From positions 4,844 through 68,843 of the forward strand of contig CACZCH010000009.1 of NCBI GenBank assembly GCA_902779645.1: DNA of 64,000 nt, written 5' to 3'. The position numbers and the translations under genes were made by a program. Source of the stretch: an uncultured bacterium. GTDB lineage: Bacteria; Cyanobacteriota; Vampirovibrionia; Gastranaerophilales; Gastranaerophilaceae. The notes under the pieces were generated by a model. It saw only the letters and a program-made list of their open reading frames with translations, searched no databases and was not told the DNA's origin. Shown piece after piece: positions 33,859 through 43,241 of the stretch. Position 1 is the first letter of the stretch. The number at the start of each line of letters is the position of its first letter.

Positions 33859-35368
33859 AATATTCGCTATACCCCGAGTTGACAACTGCTTTGTAATCAG
33901 CATTTATATCAGCACATCTTGATAATGATTTATTGGCAAGTTCAATCTCTCCCTTTGCTCTCAATACCAAGCTTAAATAATAATAATATTTAAAGTTATT
34001 TTCGTCAATATAATAAGAATTGTTTAGATATGTTGTTGCCATTTTGTAGTTTCCGTCTTTTATTGCGTGATTTGCAAGTCCAAGCCAAATATCGTTGTTT
34101 GATAAATCAACAGATGCAACTCTGGGGAGGTAATAATCAATTCTCTGAGGTATAACTTTTAATGATTCAACAAGCAAATCTTCATTCATCTTGTTGTTAT
34201 TAAGAAGTTTTTCAAACATCTTTTTAGCTTTATTAGTTTTTTCTAATGCTAAATACGATTTCGCAATTCCTACTTGCGGAGCTACATTTTTGGTAAGTCG
34301 TTTTGCTTTTTTATAATAGGTTAATGCATCTGAGTATTTTTTTTCATCATATTTAACATCAGCAAGTGTTAAAACGGCCAAATAATTGTGTTTGTCTTCA
34401 GCAAATGCTTTTGATGCAAATTCTAAACCTTTTACAGGTTCGTTATTTTCGTAATAAACTCTTCCGAGAAGTGCGTTTATATCAGATGAATACTGTTTAG
34501 CTGTAAGCATAGCAGATTGCAGTACTTTTGTTGCAAGTAAACTTTTACCTTGCAAATGATAATAATAAGCTAAATGATAATCTTTTAGCGGTTCTTTTTT
34601 AGATGTTTTATAAAGAACATATTCTTCTGTTGCTCTGACTTTTTGCTGAAAATCAATTGTTAAAAACTGTGTATTCTTAATTTCATTAAGAATGCTTAAT
34701 GCTTGTTTAGTTTTTTTTGCATCAGCCAATATTCTGGCTTTCAAACTTTTATAATTGATATTTGAATCATTTTCTATTATGGCATTATTAATATATTTTA
34801 AAGCCATAGGTAAATTATTAGACTTATAATACCCAAGTGCTATTAAATAATTTTTATAATCACTTTCGGAAATTTTTGTAGAATTAATAAGTTCAGAAGT
34901 GGTTTCAAGCGCTAAATTGTTATATACAATGTTTGAATATGCATCTGCAAGTACTACTACTTCATTTTTATCAAGTAGTGATGAGGGGTAATAATATTTT
35001 CGTATATCTTTAACGTAAGCACCTGTAAAATGGTTATTATCCAATCTTTCAATAAGTTTATCCGATAAATCAAACAAACCGTATTCTGCCATCTTGATAC
35101 CGTATAGTAAAAATACGTAGTCATCGTGATTAGCTTTTTCTACAAGCTCATTAAAATCATCGTAAGATGCTTTTACATTACTTTGTATAAATCTGTTTTC
35201 TGCAGAAGCATATTTAGCTTTTATAAAGTTGTCTTTTATAGCAGTATCCATCGTAGTAACATTTGCTGAAGTTTTTGCTTGAAGCTGAGTGAATGCGTTG
35301 TCTGCATTTACTGCAATTGTTGACAATACCAGTAAGCAAATAGTTAAAATTAATTTAGCTTTATTCAT
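33848..35368 (-). CDS. secreted TPR repeat protein
   Basis: The 506-residue protein has a signal peptide (about 1-22, ending VNA) and many TPR units from about 60 to 495, such as PVKGLEFASKAFAEDKHNYL and YSDALTYYKKAKRLTKN. It should sit in the periplasm or at the outer membrane as a scaffold. It overlaps the HD-GYP gene by eight bases upstream and the regulator gene by 11 downstream. That tight packing ties an envelope protein to cyclic-di-GMP turnover and two regulators. No lipobox is seen. Confidence 0.85.
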   Translation of the reverse strand: MNKAKLILTICLLVLSTIAVNADNAFTQLQAKTSANVTTMDTAIKDNFIKAKYASAENRFIQSNVKASYDDFNELVEKANHDDYVFLLYGIKMAEYGLFDLSDKLIERLDNNHFTGAYVKDIRKYYYPSSLLDKNEVVVLADAYSNIVYNNLALETTSELINSTKISESDYKNYLIALGYYKSNNLPMALKYINNAIIENDSNINYKSLKARILADAKKTKQALSILNEIKNTQFLTIDFQQKVRATEEYVLYKTSKKEPLKDYHLAYYYHLQGKSLLATKVLQSAMLTAKQYSSDINALLGRVYYENNEPVKGLEFASKAFAEDKHNYLAVLTLADVKYDEKKYSDALTYYKKAKRLTKNVAPQVGIAKSYLALEKTNKAKKMFEKLLNNNKMNEDLLVESLKVIPQRIDYYLPRVASVDLSNNDIWLGLANHAIKDGNYKMATTYLNNSYYIDENNFKYYYYLSLVLRAKGEIELANKSLSRCADINADYKAVVNSGYSEYYGN

Positions 35369-37034
35369 TCTCTAAATCTACCCCTACATAATATTTGTTA
35401 AACACTTGCAATAATTTATTACTGCAATTATTTACTATTGAATAATATAAATCAAGAAGATTATATTTTTCTAAAGTTTCCATATCTTTTTTATCAATTT
35501 TTATACAATTTTCTGTACAAAAAACTTTGACAATCTCGCTTAATTTGATTGCCAGAAATTTTTCAACAACAAGCGGGTCAAAGTGAGAACCTGCACCGTC
35601 TTTAATGATATTAATGACTTTATCAATAGGCATTTTATCACGGTAGTGTCTTTTTGATGTAATAGCGTCAAAAACATCTGAAACTGCAAGGATTCTTCCT
35701 CCAAAAGGAATATCCGTTCCCTTAAGATGCCTGTAATATCCCGAACCGTCGAACTTTTCATGGTGTGAGCAGGCAATCTCCGTTATTTGTTGGAAATCTT
35801 TTGACATGTGGATTTTTTCCAGAATATGGTGGGTAATTTCGACGTGCTGTTGAATATGTTTGTACTCTTCCGGCGTAAGCTTGCCTTCTTTTTGAAGAAC
35901 AGCATCCCTGATACCGATTTTCCCGATATCGTGCAAAGCAGCCGCCTTTTCTAATATATATAAGTCATTCTGCTCCATTCCAAATTCTTTTGCAATCAAA
36001 ACGGAATACATTTTTACGCGTGTTGAATGCCCTGAAGTAATCTTATCTCTTGCATCAATAGAAGTAGCAAGCGTTTCTATGAAACTATCCAAGACAATTT
36101 TTTGCTCTTCTAAAAGTTTTCTCTGACGTTCAAACAGCTGTGCGTTTTCTAGTGATATACCTGCATTTGATGCAATTGCAACGAGTAAATCTTCATCTTC
36201 CGGTGTAAAATATTCATCAAATTTGTTAAGTACTTGGAAAACACCGATAATTTCCTGATTGAAATTTTTTATCGGCATGCAGAGCATGTTCTTCGTTCTG
36301 TATCCGGTTTCTTTGTCAATATCGGAGTTAAATCTTTTATCGCTGTATGCGTCTTTAATATTAATAGTTTCGCCTGTTTTTAGAACATGTCCTGCCAGTC
36401 CTTTATCCGCGGGAATGCGAAGTTCTTTTACATCCAATCCTGTTGCTACTTTAGAATAAAGCTCATCGGTTTCTTTATCATAAAGATAAACCGTGCATCT
36501 ATCCGCGTTTAAAGCTGTTTTTGTTTCTTCTGCAATTGTCTTAATCAATAAATCAATATTTTTTTCTGCCGCAACGGCCTGACCTATTTTTACAAGAGCA
36601 ATAAGCGGATCTTTTGTCTGCCCTCCGTGGTTGGGTGTAAAATGAGTAATCGGCGGACATTTAAGGATTGAATTTACTTTTTCGAAAAAATCTGTTCTTT
36701 GAGCTTTAATCGAAAGTTTTCTGGCTTTATTATAGTTAATTGAGTATAAAGTTGTATTTTTTTCCGTAAAATTAACAAACCCCAATACTAGTTCATGAAA
36801 AATTCTTGTCAGAGAATCTTTTGTCTGGTCTACCATAAATGAAGCGTCATTCATGAATTGATAAAAATGGTTATAATCTTTATGCAGAAATGAACTTAAA
36901 GATAATAGGCTGAAACATATTGCTGTATCATCGTGGTAGATATCTTTATGCTTTTCTACTCTTTCATTTACGGCGTCGTATTTACCTTTAAGTAAATCTT
37001 CGACTGATTCATATACAAAGTTTTCCAAACTCAT
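35361..37034 (-). CDS. GAF/HD-GYP domain phosphodiesterase
   Basis: The 557-residue protein has an N-terminal helical region (1-130), a GAF domain (about 145-300, with DRCTVYLYDKETDELYSKVA) and an HD-GYP domain (about 315-500). HD is at 368-369 (LHDIGKIGI) and the second signature at 424-435 reads HHEKFDGSGYYR, so GYP is GYY. HD-GYP proteins hydrolyse cyclic-di-GMP or cGAMP; the changed third residue leaves activity open. A C-terminal tail (500-557) contains a Cys pair. It is the first gene of the five-gene operon and probably senses a ligand through GAF. Confidence 0.92.
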   Translation of the reverse strand: MSLENFVYESVEDLLKGKYDAVNERVEKHKDIYHDDTAICFSLLSLSSFLHKDYNHFYQFMNDASFMVDQTKDSLTRIFHELVLGFVNFTEKNTTLYSINYNKARKLSIKAQRTDFFEKVNSILKCPPITHFTPNHGGQTKDPLIALVKIGQAVAAEKNIDLLIKTIAEETKTALNADRCTVYLYDKETDELYSKVATGLDVKELRIPADKGLAGHVLKTGETINIKDAYSDKRFNSDIDKETGYRTKNMLCMPIKNFNQEIIGVFQVLNKFDEYFTPEDEDLLVAIASNAGISLENAQLFERQRKLLEEQKIVLDSFIETLATSIDARDKITSGHSTRVKMYSVLIAKEFGMEQNDLYILEKAAALHDIGKIGIRDAVLQKEGKLTPEEYKHIQQHVEITHHILEKIHMSKDFQQITEIACSHHEKFDGSGYYRHLKGTDIPFGGRILAVSDVFDAITSKRHYRDKMPIDKVINIIKDGAGSHFDPLVVEKFLAIKLSEIVKVFCTENCIKIDKKDMETLEKYNLLDLYYSIVNNCSNKLLQVFNKYYVGVDLENE

Positions 37035-37165
37035 TCTATTCTCTCTTAACTATATATTTTATTGTACATTAAAACTTGAAATATGGCAAAGAGTAATCAT
37101 TTGCATGTATTATTTTTTTATAGTAGTGTAAGATTATTGAGTTTATTAGAAAAGAGGAAAAATAA

Positions 37166-38458
37166 ATGAACACAACTATTGAAAAACAAGAAAACAATAT
37201 CGTTAAAGTTGATATTGAAGTACCTGCAAAAGAAGCAGTAACCTACTACAACAACGCAGCTAAGAAGCTTGCACAATATGTAAATATTCCGGGATTCAGG
37301 AAAGGAAAAGCTCCGAGAAATATCGTAGAACAAAATATTGGTGAAGAAAGAATTAAATATGAAGCATTAGAAAATGCACTTCCAAAAATCTTTTCTGATG
37401 TAATAAGAGAAAATAATTTTGATGTTGTAGCTCAGCCATACGTTGAATCTTATGATTTCAAAGTCGGAGAAGATCTTAAAATTACAGCTAAAATTGAATT
37501 AAGACCTGAAGTTACTTTAGGCGAATACAAAGGTATGACGGTTGAAGTTGAAGGATATAAGACACCTGAAGATGCTATGGAAAAATCATTGAACGGTATG
37601 CTGGAACAGCATGCTACAACGGTTGTTGTAACAGACAGAAAAACTGTTAATACAGATATTATTGTGTTTGATTTTGATGGTTATTCAAACGGAGAAAAAA
37701 TTGAACACGGCGATGCTAAAAACTTTACTCTTGATTTAGGTCATTCAAGTTTTATACCCGGTTTTGCTGAACAGTTAGTTGACAGACCAATTGGTGAAGA
37801 ATTTGATATAGAAGTTAAATTCCCTGAAGAATACCATGAAAAAAAATTGGCAGGTCAACCTGCAACATTCAAGTGCAAAATTAATGAAATTAAAACAAAA
37901 GTTCTTCCTGAACTCAATGATGAATTTGCACAAAAAGTTGGACCGTTTAAAACAGTTGATGATTTAAAAGCTGATATTCAAAAATATTTGGATACGCAAA
38001 AAGCTGATTATGACAGAATGAATTCTGAAAAAGCTATATTTGAAAAAGTAGCATCAGAAGCTAAAGTTGATATTCAGCAAACAATGATTGACAGAGAAGC
38101 TGATGAACTGGTTGAAGAATATAAACAAAAACTTGCAGCACAAGGATTTTCTTGGGAACAGGCTGTTGAGGCTCAAGGATATGATACAATTATGAACCAA
38201 TTAAAAGAAGATGCAGCGGTAAGAGTTAAGAATTCTCTTGTAATTGATAAGATTGCAAAACTCGAAAATATTACGGTATCTCAAGCGGATTTTAGTGCAA
38301 AACTTACTGAATTAAGCCAAATGTATCAAATAGACCCGCAAACTATGGTTAAACAGCTCTCTCAAACTCCGGGAGTATTTAATGCTTTATCTCAACAAGC
38401 ATTAAATGAAAAGGTTACAAAATTTTTGGCTGACAACAATACTGTAAAATTAAAATAA
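37166..38458 (+). CDS. tig: trigger factor
   Basis: The 430-residue protein has the three trigger-factor domains. The ribosome-binding domain (1-115) carries GFRKGKAP (43-50), the FKBP-type peptidyl-prolyl isomerase domain (about 160-245) contains the FIPGFAEQLVDRPIGEE segment, and the C-terminal chaperone domain is helical. It binds nascent chains at the ribosomal exit near L23. AAGAGGAAA precedes the ATG. clpP and clpX do not follow; rmlA converges instead. Confidence 0.95.
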   Translation: MNTTIEKQENNIVKVDIEVPAKEAVTYYNNAAKKLAQYVNIPGFRKGKAPRNIVEQNIGEERIKYEALENALPKIFSDVIRENNFDVVAQPYVESYDFKVGEDLKITAKIELRPEVTLGEYKGMTVEVEGYKTPEDAMEKSLNGMLEQHATTVVVTDRKTVNTDIIVFDFDGYSNGEKIEHGDAKNFTLDLGHSSFIPGFAEQLVDRPIGEEFDIEVKFPEEYHEKKLAGQPATFKCKINEIKTKVLPELNDEFAQKVGPFKTVDDLKADIQKYLDTQKADYDRMNSEKAIFEKVASEAKVDIQQTMIDREADELVEEYKQKLAAQGFSWEQAVEAQGYDTIMNQLKEDAAVRVKNSLVIDKIAKLENITVSQADFSAKLTELSQMYQIDPQTMVKQLSQTPGVFNALSQQALNEKVTKFLADNNTVKLK

Positions 38459-38471
38459 TTAATGATTGCAT

Positions 38472-38505
38472 AAAAAAGTCCCGATAATCTATCGGGACTT
38501 TTTTT
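38472..38505. terminator. bidirectional terminator between tig and rmlA
   Basis: AAAAAAGTCCCGATA pairs with TATCGGGACTTTTTT around ATC, with A and T runs on both sides. Confidence 0.93.
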
Positions 38506-38522
38506 ATTATTAATTTTATATA

Positions 38523-39419
38523 TTACATAAAGCTTAATGCAACTGCATCCGGATGCTCAATTACACTTCTTACGTAATTATAATAATCATTTTTGTATCC
38601 GTACTTTTCTATTTTATTCAAAAGTTCAGTCTTTGTAATAAAACCTTGGTTAAATGCAATCTCTTCTAAACAGGAAATTTTTACACCTTTGTTAAGTTCC
38701 ATAGTCTGAACAAAAAGGCTTGCCTGAAGCATAGAATCATGAGTTCCTGTATCAAGCCAAGCAAATCCACGCCCTAGGATTTCAACGTTAAGCATTCCTT
38801 TTGAAAGATAAATTTTGTTTAAATCCGTAATTTCAAGTTCACCTCTCGCTGATGGAGTAAGCTGTTTTGCGTATTCGCAAACATTTTCGTCATAGAAATA
38901 TAAGCCAGTTACAGCATAATTTGACTTAGGTTTTACAGGTTTTTCTTCAAGTGATATTGCTCTGTTATTTGAATCAAATTCTACAACTCCGAATCTTTCA
39001 GGGTCTTTAACGGAATATCCGAATACTGTTGCACCGCTATTATTTTTAATTGCATGTTTCATAATGGTAGAAAAGCCCTGACCGTGGAAAATATTATCAC
39101 CGAGAACCAAAGCAACATCGTCTCCGTTTATAAAATCTTCCGCAATTAGAAATGCGTCTGCGATACCTCTTTGTACATATTGAATTTTATATGACAAATT
39201 AAGCCCGTACTGTGATCCGTCTCCGAGAAGCTTTATAAAATTATCATAATCTGTTTCATTAGTGATAATAAGAATATCCTTAATCCCTGCCAGCATTAAT
39301 GTTGAAAGCGGGTAATAAATCATTGGCTTATCATAAATCGGAAGCAGTATTTTTGATATAGGCTGAGATGCCGGATATAGTCTTGTACCTGCTCCTGCCG
39401 CTAAAATAATACCTTTCAT
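38523..39419 (-). CDS. rmlA: glucose-1-phosphate thymidylyltransferase
   Basis: The 298-residue enzyme makes dTDP-glucose from glucose-1-phosphate and dTTP, the first step toward dTDP-rhamnose in surface polysaccharides. It has the nucleotide-binding signature AAGAGTRLYPAS (about 7-18), SKILLPIYDKPMIYYPLS, VLGDNIFHGQGF and GFAWLDTGTHDSML. rmlBCD are not adjacent. AAGGAG precedes the ATG, 12 bp after the thioredoxin-like gene, so the two may be co-transcribed. Confidence 0.95.
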   Translation of the reverse strand: MKGIILAAGAGTRLYPASQPISKILLPIYDKPMIYYPLSTLMLAGIKDILIITNETDYDNFIKLLGDGSQYGLNLSYKIQYVQRGIADAFLIAEDFINGDDVALVLGDNIFHGQGFSTIMKHAIKNNSGATVFGYSVKDPERFGVVEFDSNNRAISLEEKPVKPKSNYAVTGLYFYDENVCEYAKQLTPSARGELEITDLNKIYLSKGMLNVEILGRGFAWLDTGTHDSMLQASLFVQTMELNKGVKISCLEEIAFNQGFITKTELLNKIEKYGYKNDYYNYVRSVIEHPDAVALSFM

Positions 39420-39431
39420 ATATTTAACTCC

Positions 39432-39797
39432 TTATTTATTTTGAAAACTCTTCATTGCTCTTAATAAGCACATTTCATCCATCACACAAGAATGATTTAC
39501 ATTTACACTTTTATTCGTTCTTGAATTTGTTAAAATAATATACGGAACGAATCTTCCCTTATATTTCAATATTAAACGGCGTCCGTATGAAGTCTCTACG
39601 TTTACTTTTACAAATTTGAAATCTTTATTCTGCTTTGGTAATTGGTTATATGTTTTATCAAATTCCTTGCATACTCGGCAATCTGGAGTATACAAATATA
39701 AAAATACCATATCACTGCTCTTTAGTGCGTCTTCATAAGTTCCTGCATATGCAGGAATAATAAGCATACATAATAATATTAATAACTTTTTCATCAT
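39432..39797 (-). CDS. secreted thioredoxin-like protein
   Basis: The protein of about 121 residues has a signal peptide (about 1-18, ending AYA) and a thioredoxin fold with active site C40-R-V-C43 in LYTPDCRVCKEFD. A second Cys pair (HSCVMDEMC) lies near the C terminus. It probably acts in periplasmic disulfide exchange or reduction. I place the start at ATG 39797; an upstream TTG adds two residues. There is no Shine-Dalgarno site, and a TATGAT box is about 14 bases upstream. Confidence 0.8.
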   Translation of the reverse strand: MMKKLLILLCMLIIPAYAGTYEDALKSSDMVFLYLYTPDCRVCKEFDKTYNQLPKQNKDFKFVKVNVETSYGRRLILKYKGRFVPYIILTNSRTNKSVNVNHSCVMDEMCLLRAMKSFQNK

Positions 39798-39838
39798 TAT
39801 CAAATTTTACCATCATAGTTTTGTATTTTCAATATACG

Positions 39839-39887
39839 GGGGTAAATATAGTGGTAAACATAGGGGTAAACATAGGGGGTAAGTATA
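39839..39887. repeat. four 12-13 bp direct repeats (GGGGTAAACATA)
   Basis: The units are GGGGTAAATATA, GTGGTAAACATA, GGGGTAAACATA and GGGGGTAAGTATA, head to tail without spacers. They lie 60 bp upstream of the DnaJ-like gene and 42 bp upstream of the thioredoxin-like gene start. One unit is slightly more than one DNA turn, so bound proteins would sit on one face. Confidence 0.75.
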
Positions 39888-39946
39888 TTGTTGAAATTTA
39901 TTCAAGTGGACGTTGACTTTTTTATTTAGGTCATTAAATATCAAAT

Positions 39947-41002
39947 ATGACTAATATGACAAAAGACTATTACAAAATTTTGGGTGTTTCAGAAAATTGC
40001 ACGGAATCAGAATTAAAAAGTGCATATCGAAAACTTGCGCGTAAATGGCATCCTGATATTGCAGGAAATACCAATGATATTGTGGCAAAGTTTAAAGAAA
40101 TAAATGAAGCGTATGAAGTACTTTCGGATAAAGTTAAAAAGGCTGAATACGATACTATTAACAGATATTACAATTATTCTTCCGATAAAAAATCAACAGG
40201 AACAACCGAACCAAATTTTAAAAATACAAAAGCAAATTCAACTAAAAAAACTGAGCATGAAAAATCTGCTGGATTCAATTTTAATTGGGAGGAATTTTTA
40301 TCCAAATATAAAGATTATACTAATAAATACCAAGAAGCCAGAAAAAAAGAAAATGAATATAAAAAGCAAAATACAAATGCAAAATATGGCAATTCAAAAA
40401 GAGGAAAAGATATTAATACTGATGTTGAGATTACAATAGCAGAAGCAATAAACGGATGCACCAAGGTTATTAATATGCTTAATACTAATGTATGTCCATA
40501 TTGCAACGGAAGAAAATTTATTAACGGTACGATCTGCCCGCATTGTAAAGGAAATGGCGAAACATCAGATTATAAACGCTTCTCTGTAAAAATTCCGGCA
40601 GGAGTTAAAGATAATTCAAAAATTAGGCTGTCAGGTGAAGGCAATAGAGGACTAAACGGCGGTAAAAACGGTGATTTGTATATTACTGTTCATATAAAAT
40701 CTCCGCTTGATTACAAAACTGAGGGTAATAATGTCCTAAAAACAATTACTCTAGCTCCATATGAAGCAGTTTTAGGCGGAAACATAAGCGTAAAGACTTT
40801 CGACGGAAATATTAATGTAAAAATTACTCCTAATACTCAAAACGGTCAAAAAATTAGGCTTAGTGGCTGTGGTATTAATGTAAACGGAAAAATTGGAGAT
40901 ATGATTTTGACTGTTGAAATTCAAGTTCCCAAAAACTTATCATCAGATGAAATCGAATTGTATAGAAAACTCAGAGATATTTCTTCTCAGAATGTGAGAT
41001 AA
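39947..41002 (+). CDS. DnaJ-like co-chaperone with reduced zinc domain
   Basis: The 351-residue protein has a J domain (1-75) with HPD at 35-37, a charged linker (80-155) and a C-terminal substrate-binding region. The zinc domain is cut to two CxxC pairs (Cys183/186 and Cys197/200), where canonical DnaJ has four. The later RLSGEGNRGLNGGKNGDLYI segment is well conserved. It should stimulate a DnaK; no dnaK is adjacent. It starts 60 bp after the GGGGTAAA repeat array and has no Shine-Dalgarno site. The gene is followed 24 bp on by queE. Confidence 0.88.
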   Translation: MTNMTKDYYKILGVSENCTESELKSAYRKLARKWHPDIAGNTNDIVAKFKEINEAYEVLSDKVKKAEYDTINRYYNYSSDKKSTGTTEPNFKNTKANSTKKTEHEKSAGFNFNWEEFLSKYKDYTNKYQEARKKENEYKKQNTNAKYGNSKRGKDINTDVEITIAEAINGCTKVINMLNTNVCPYCNGRKFINGTICPHCKGNGETSDYKRFSVKIPAGVKDNSKIRLSGEGNRGLNGGKNGDLYITVHIKSPLDYKTEGNNVLKTITLAPYEAVLGGNISVKTFDGNINVKITPNTQNGQKIRLSGCGINVNGKIGDMILTVEIQVPKNLSSDEIELYRKLRDISSQNVR

Positions 41003-41026
41003 CTTTTTCTATGATAAAATTATCTT

Positions 41027-41686
41027 ATGGTTAATGTTAAAGAAATTTTTACTTCTATTCAGGGCGAAGGACCGTATGTCGGTTATAAACAGCTATTTAT
41101 AAGGCTATGCGGATGTAATTTAAATTGTTCATATTGTGATACGGATTTCGAATATAACGAATCTAAAGAGTATTCGGTTAATGAGTTAATTGATATATGT
41201 AACAAAAATCCTGATTGTCACTCGGTTTCCTTTACCGGTGGAGAACCTTTGTTGCATAGTGAGTTTATAAAAGAATTTGGTAAAAACAGTAATTTACCAA
41301 TATACCTTGAAACAAACGGCACACTTGCTAATAAACTAAATGATGTTATTGATTATATTACTTATATTTCTGCTGACATAAAGCTTCCATCTGCGACCGG
41401 ACTGAAACCTTTATGGGAAGAACATGAAGAATTCTTTAAAATAGGGATTCAAAAAGAAATTTTTGCAAAAGTTGTTTTTGATAAAAATATTAACGATTTC
41501 GAAATACATAAAATAACACATCTATGCAAACAATATAATGTTGAACTGATTTTACAACCAATGATGATGGGTAAATATCCTTCAGTTGATTCAGAATTTA
41601 TGCAAACAATTTTAAACAAATGTTTAAAAGTTTATTCAAAAACAAGGCTTATACCGCAGGTGCACAAGTTTATCGATGTTATATAA
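41027..41686 (+). CDS. queE: 7-carboxy-7-deazaguanine synthase QueE
   Basis: The 219-residue radical SAM enzyme converts 6-carboxytetrahydropterin to 7-carboxy-7-deazaguanine for queuosine. The cluster Cys are at 30, 34 and 37 (CNLNCSYCDTDF), preceded by SIQGEGPYVGY and followed by FTGGEPLL. A TATGAT box ends 11 bases before the ATG and there is no Shine-Dalgarno site, so the leader would be only a few bases. It works with QueC, encoded at 25735. Confidence 0.94.
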   Translation: MVNVKEIFTSIQGEGPYVGYKQLFIRLCGCNLNCSYCDTDFEYNESKEYSVNELIDICNKNPDCHSVSFTGGEPLLHSEFIKEFGKNSNLPIYLETNGTLANKLNDVIDYITYISADIKLPSATGLKPLWEEHEEFFKIGIQKEIFAKVVFDKNINDFEIHKITHLCKQYNVELILQPMMMGKYPSVDSEFMQTILNKCLKVYSKTRLIPQVHKFIDVI

Positions 41687-41722
41687 TTTTGCACCTCAAA
41701 TTGTTTATAGTAAAATATAAAT

Positions 41723-43201
41723 ATGAATTTGGATGCCGTAATAGATAGCTTGTTATCACCGATTGCCGATAAGGTTTCGGGTTTTATATTTTCGTATGTT
41801 ATGATAGGGAATGTAAAAGTAGAATTTTTAGTTGCCCTGCTTATCTCAGCTGCTTTGTTTTTTACTTTTAGGACAGGGTTTATAGGATTATGGGGATTCA
41901 AACATGCAATAAAATTGATAACGGATAATTTTGAACATAATAATCCAAGCGGATTCCAAAGGAAGAAAAAGGGCGAATTATCATCTTTTCAGGCACTAAG
42001 TGCTACAATATCCGCTTCAGCAGGTATCGGCAATGTTGCAGGTTCAGCTGCTGCTGTTTCTATCGGTGGTCCCGGAGTCATATTTTGGATGATAATTGCA
42101 GGACTTTTTTCAATGGCTCTAAAATTCTCTGAAGTTTTGCTCGGAGTGAAATTCAGACAGACAAATCCTGACGGGACAGTCTCTGGCGGACCAATGTATT
42201 ATATTCCTTATGCTTTTTTGAATAAAGGAAAATTCGCAGAAAAATTTGGCAGAGGCCTATCAAAAACATATGCTGTTTGTGCAATTTTTGCTATGATTGG
42301 CGGTTGGAACTTATTTCAAATTAACGCAATGACAGCACAGATTACAGAAGTTACAGGCGGAGATTCCAGTATATTTGCTGATAATGGTTGGATACTCGGT
42401 ACGATTGTTGCTATTATAACTTGGTTTACAATAATAGGCGGAGTTAAAGCAATCGGTAAATTTACATCAAAGGTTACTCCTATGATGTGTTCACTTTATG
42501 TTACAAGTGCATTTTTAGTATGTTTATTAAATATTCATCATCTACCTGAAACAGTTGTTTTAATTATAAAAGAAGCATTTTCGCCTAAGGCAATGGCCGG
42601 CGGAGTATTTGCATGTATGCTTTGGGGATTCAGACGTGCGATGTTTGCAAATGAATCCGGTTTAGGAACTGCACCTATTGCTTTTTCTGCCGTTAATACA
42701 AATAAACCCGTCGCTCAAGCTTTTATATCTATGCTTCAACCTTTTGTAGATACGGTTATAGTAGGAGTTGCAACAGCTTTTGTTATTGTAGTTTCAAAAG
42801 CATATCTAACAGTTGACGGTATTGCCGGAATTGAACTGACATCAAAGGCATTTGGTACAATTTGTCCGTTTTTCCCAATTCTTTTGACAATTATGGCAAG
42901 CTGCTTTGTATTATCTACAATGCTTTGCGGTTCATATTACGGCGTAAAAGCTTGGAACTTTTTATTCGGCGAAGGTGTTAATAAAACAAGAACATTTCAA
43001 GTTATATATTGTATTTGCATAATTGCAGGTTCTGCTATGAATTTTCAAAGTATAATAAATCTGTCGGATGCAGTTACGTTGTTCTTAGCTGTGCCTAATT
43101 TGATTGCGGTATTTATGCTCTCTGGGGTTGTGATTAAGGAACTAAAAAGATATTGTGAGCGTTACGAAGTTAAAGCTGAACTTGTAAAATATCTAAAATA
43201 A
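41723..43201 (+). CDS. sodium:alanine symporter (AGCS family)
   Basis: The 492-residue membrane protein has about eleven membrane segments and AGCS signatures GIGNVAGSAAAVSIGGPG (about 96-113) and SGGPMYYI (about 150-157), with RRAMFANESGLGTAPIA later. It imports alanine or glycine with Na+ across the inner membrane. It begins 36 bp after queE; TATAGT lies about 11 bases upstream and no Shine-Dalgarno site is evident. Amino acid uptake is in keeping with a heterotrophic gut lifestyle. Confidence 0.93.
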   Translation: MNLDAVIDSLLSPIADKVSGFIFSYVMIGNVKVEFLVALLISAALFFTFRTGFIGLWGFKHAIKLITDNFEHNNPSGFQRKKKGELSSFQALSATISASAGIGNVAGSAAAVSIGGPGVIFWMIIAGLFSMALKFSEVLLGVKFRQTNPDGTVSGGPMYYIPYAFLNKGKFAEKFGRGLSKTYAVCAIFAMIGGWNLFQINAMTAQITEVTGGDSSIFADNGWILGTIVAIITWFTIIGGVKAIGKFTSKVTPMMCSLYVTSAFLVCLLNIHHLPETVVLIIKEAFSPKAMAGGVFACMLWGFRRAMFANESGLGTAPIAFSAVNTNKPVAQAFISMLQPFVDTVIVGVATAFVIVVSKAYLTVDGIAGIELTSKAFGTICPFFPILLTIMASCFVLSTMLCGSYYGVKAWNFLFGEGVNKTRTFQVIYCICIIAGSAMNFQSIINLSDAVTLFLAVPNLIAVFMLSGVVIKELKRYCERYEVKAELVKYLK

Positions 43202-43241
43202 TAGTATATTATTGATTTATAGATTAAAAAGGATAAAAACA

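Noticed and set aside
33859-33903. Longer start for the NarL-type regulator
   Set aside because: It lies well inside the TPR gene with no binding site; the METNVL start overlaps only 11 bases and fits the receiver domain boundary.
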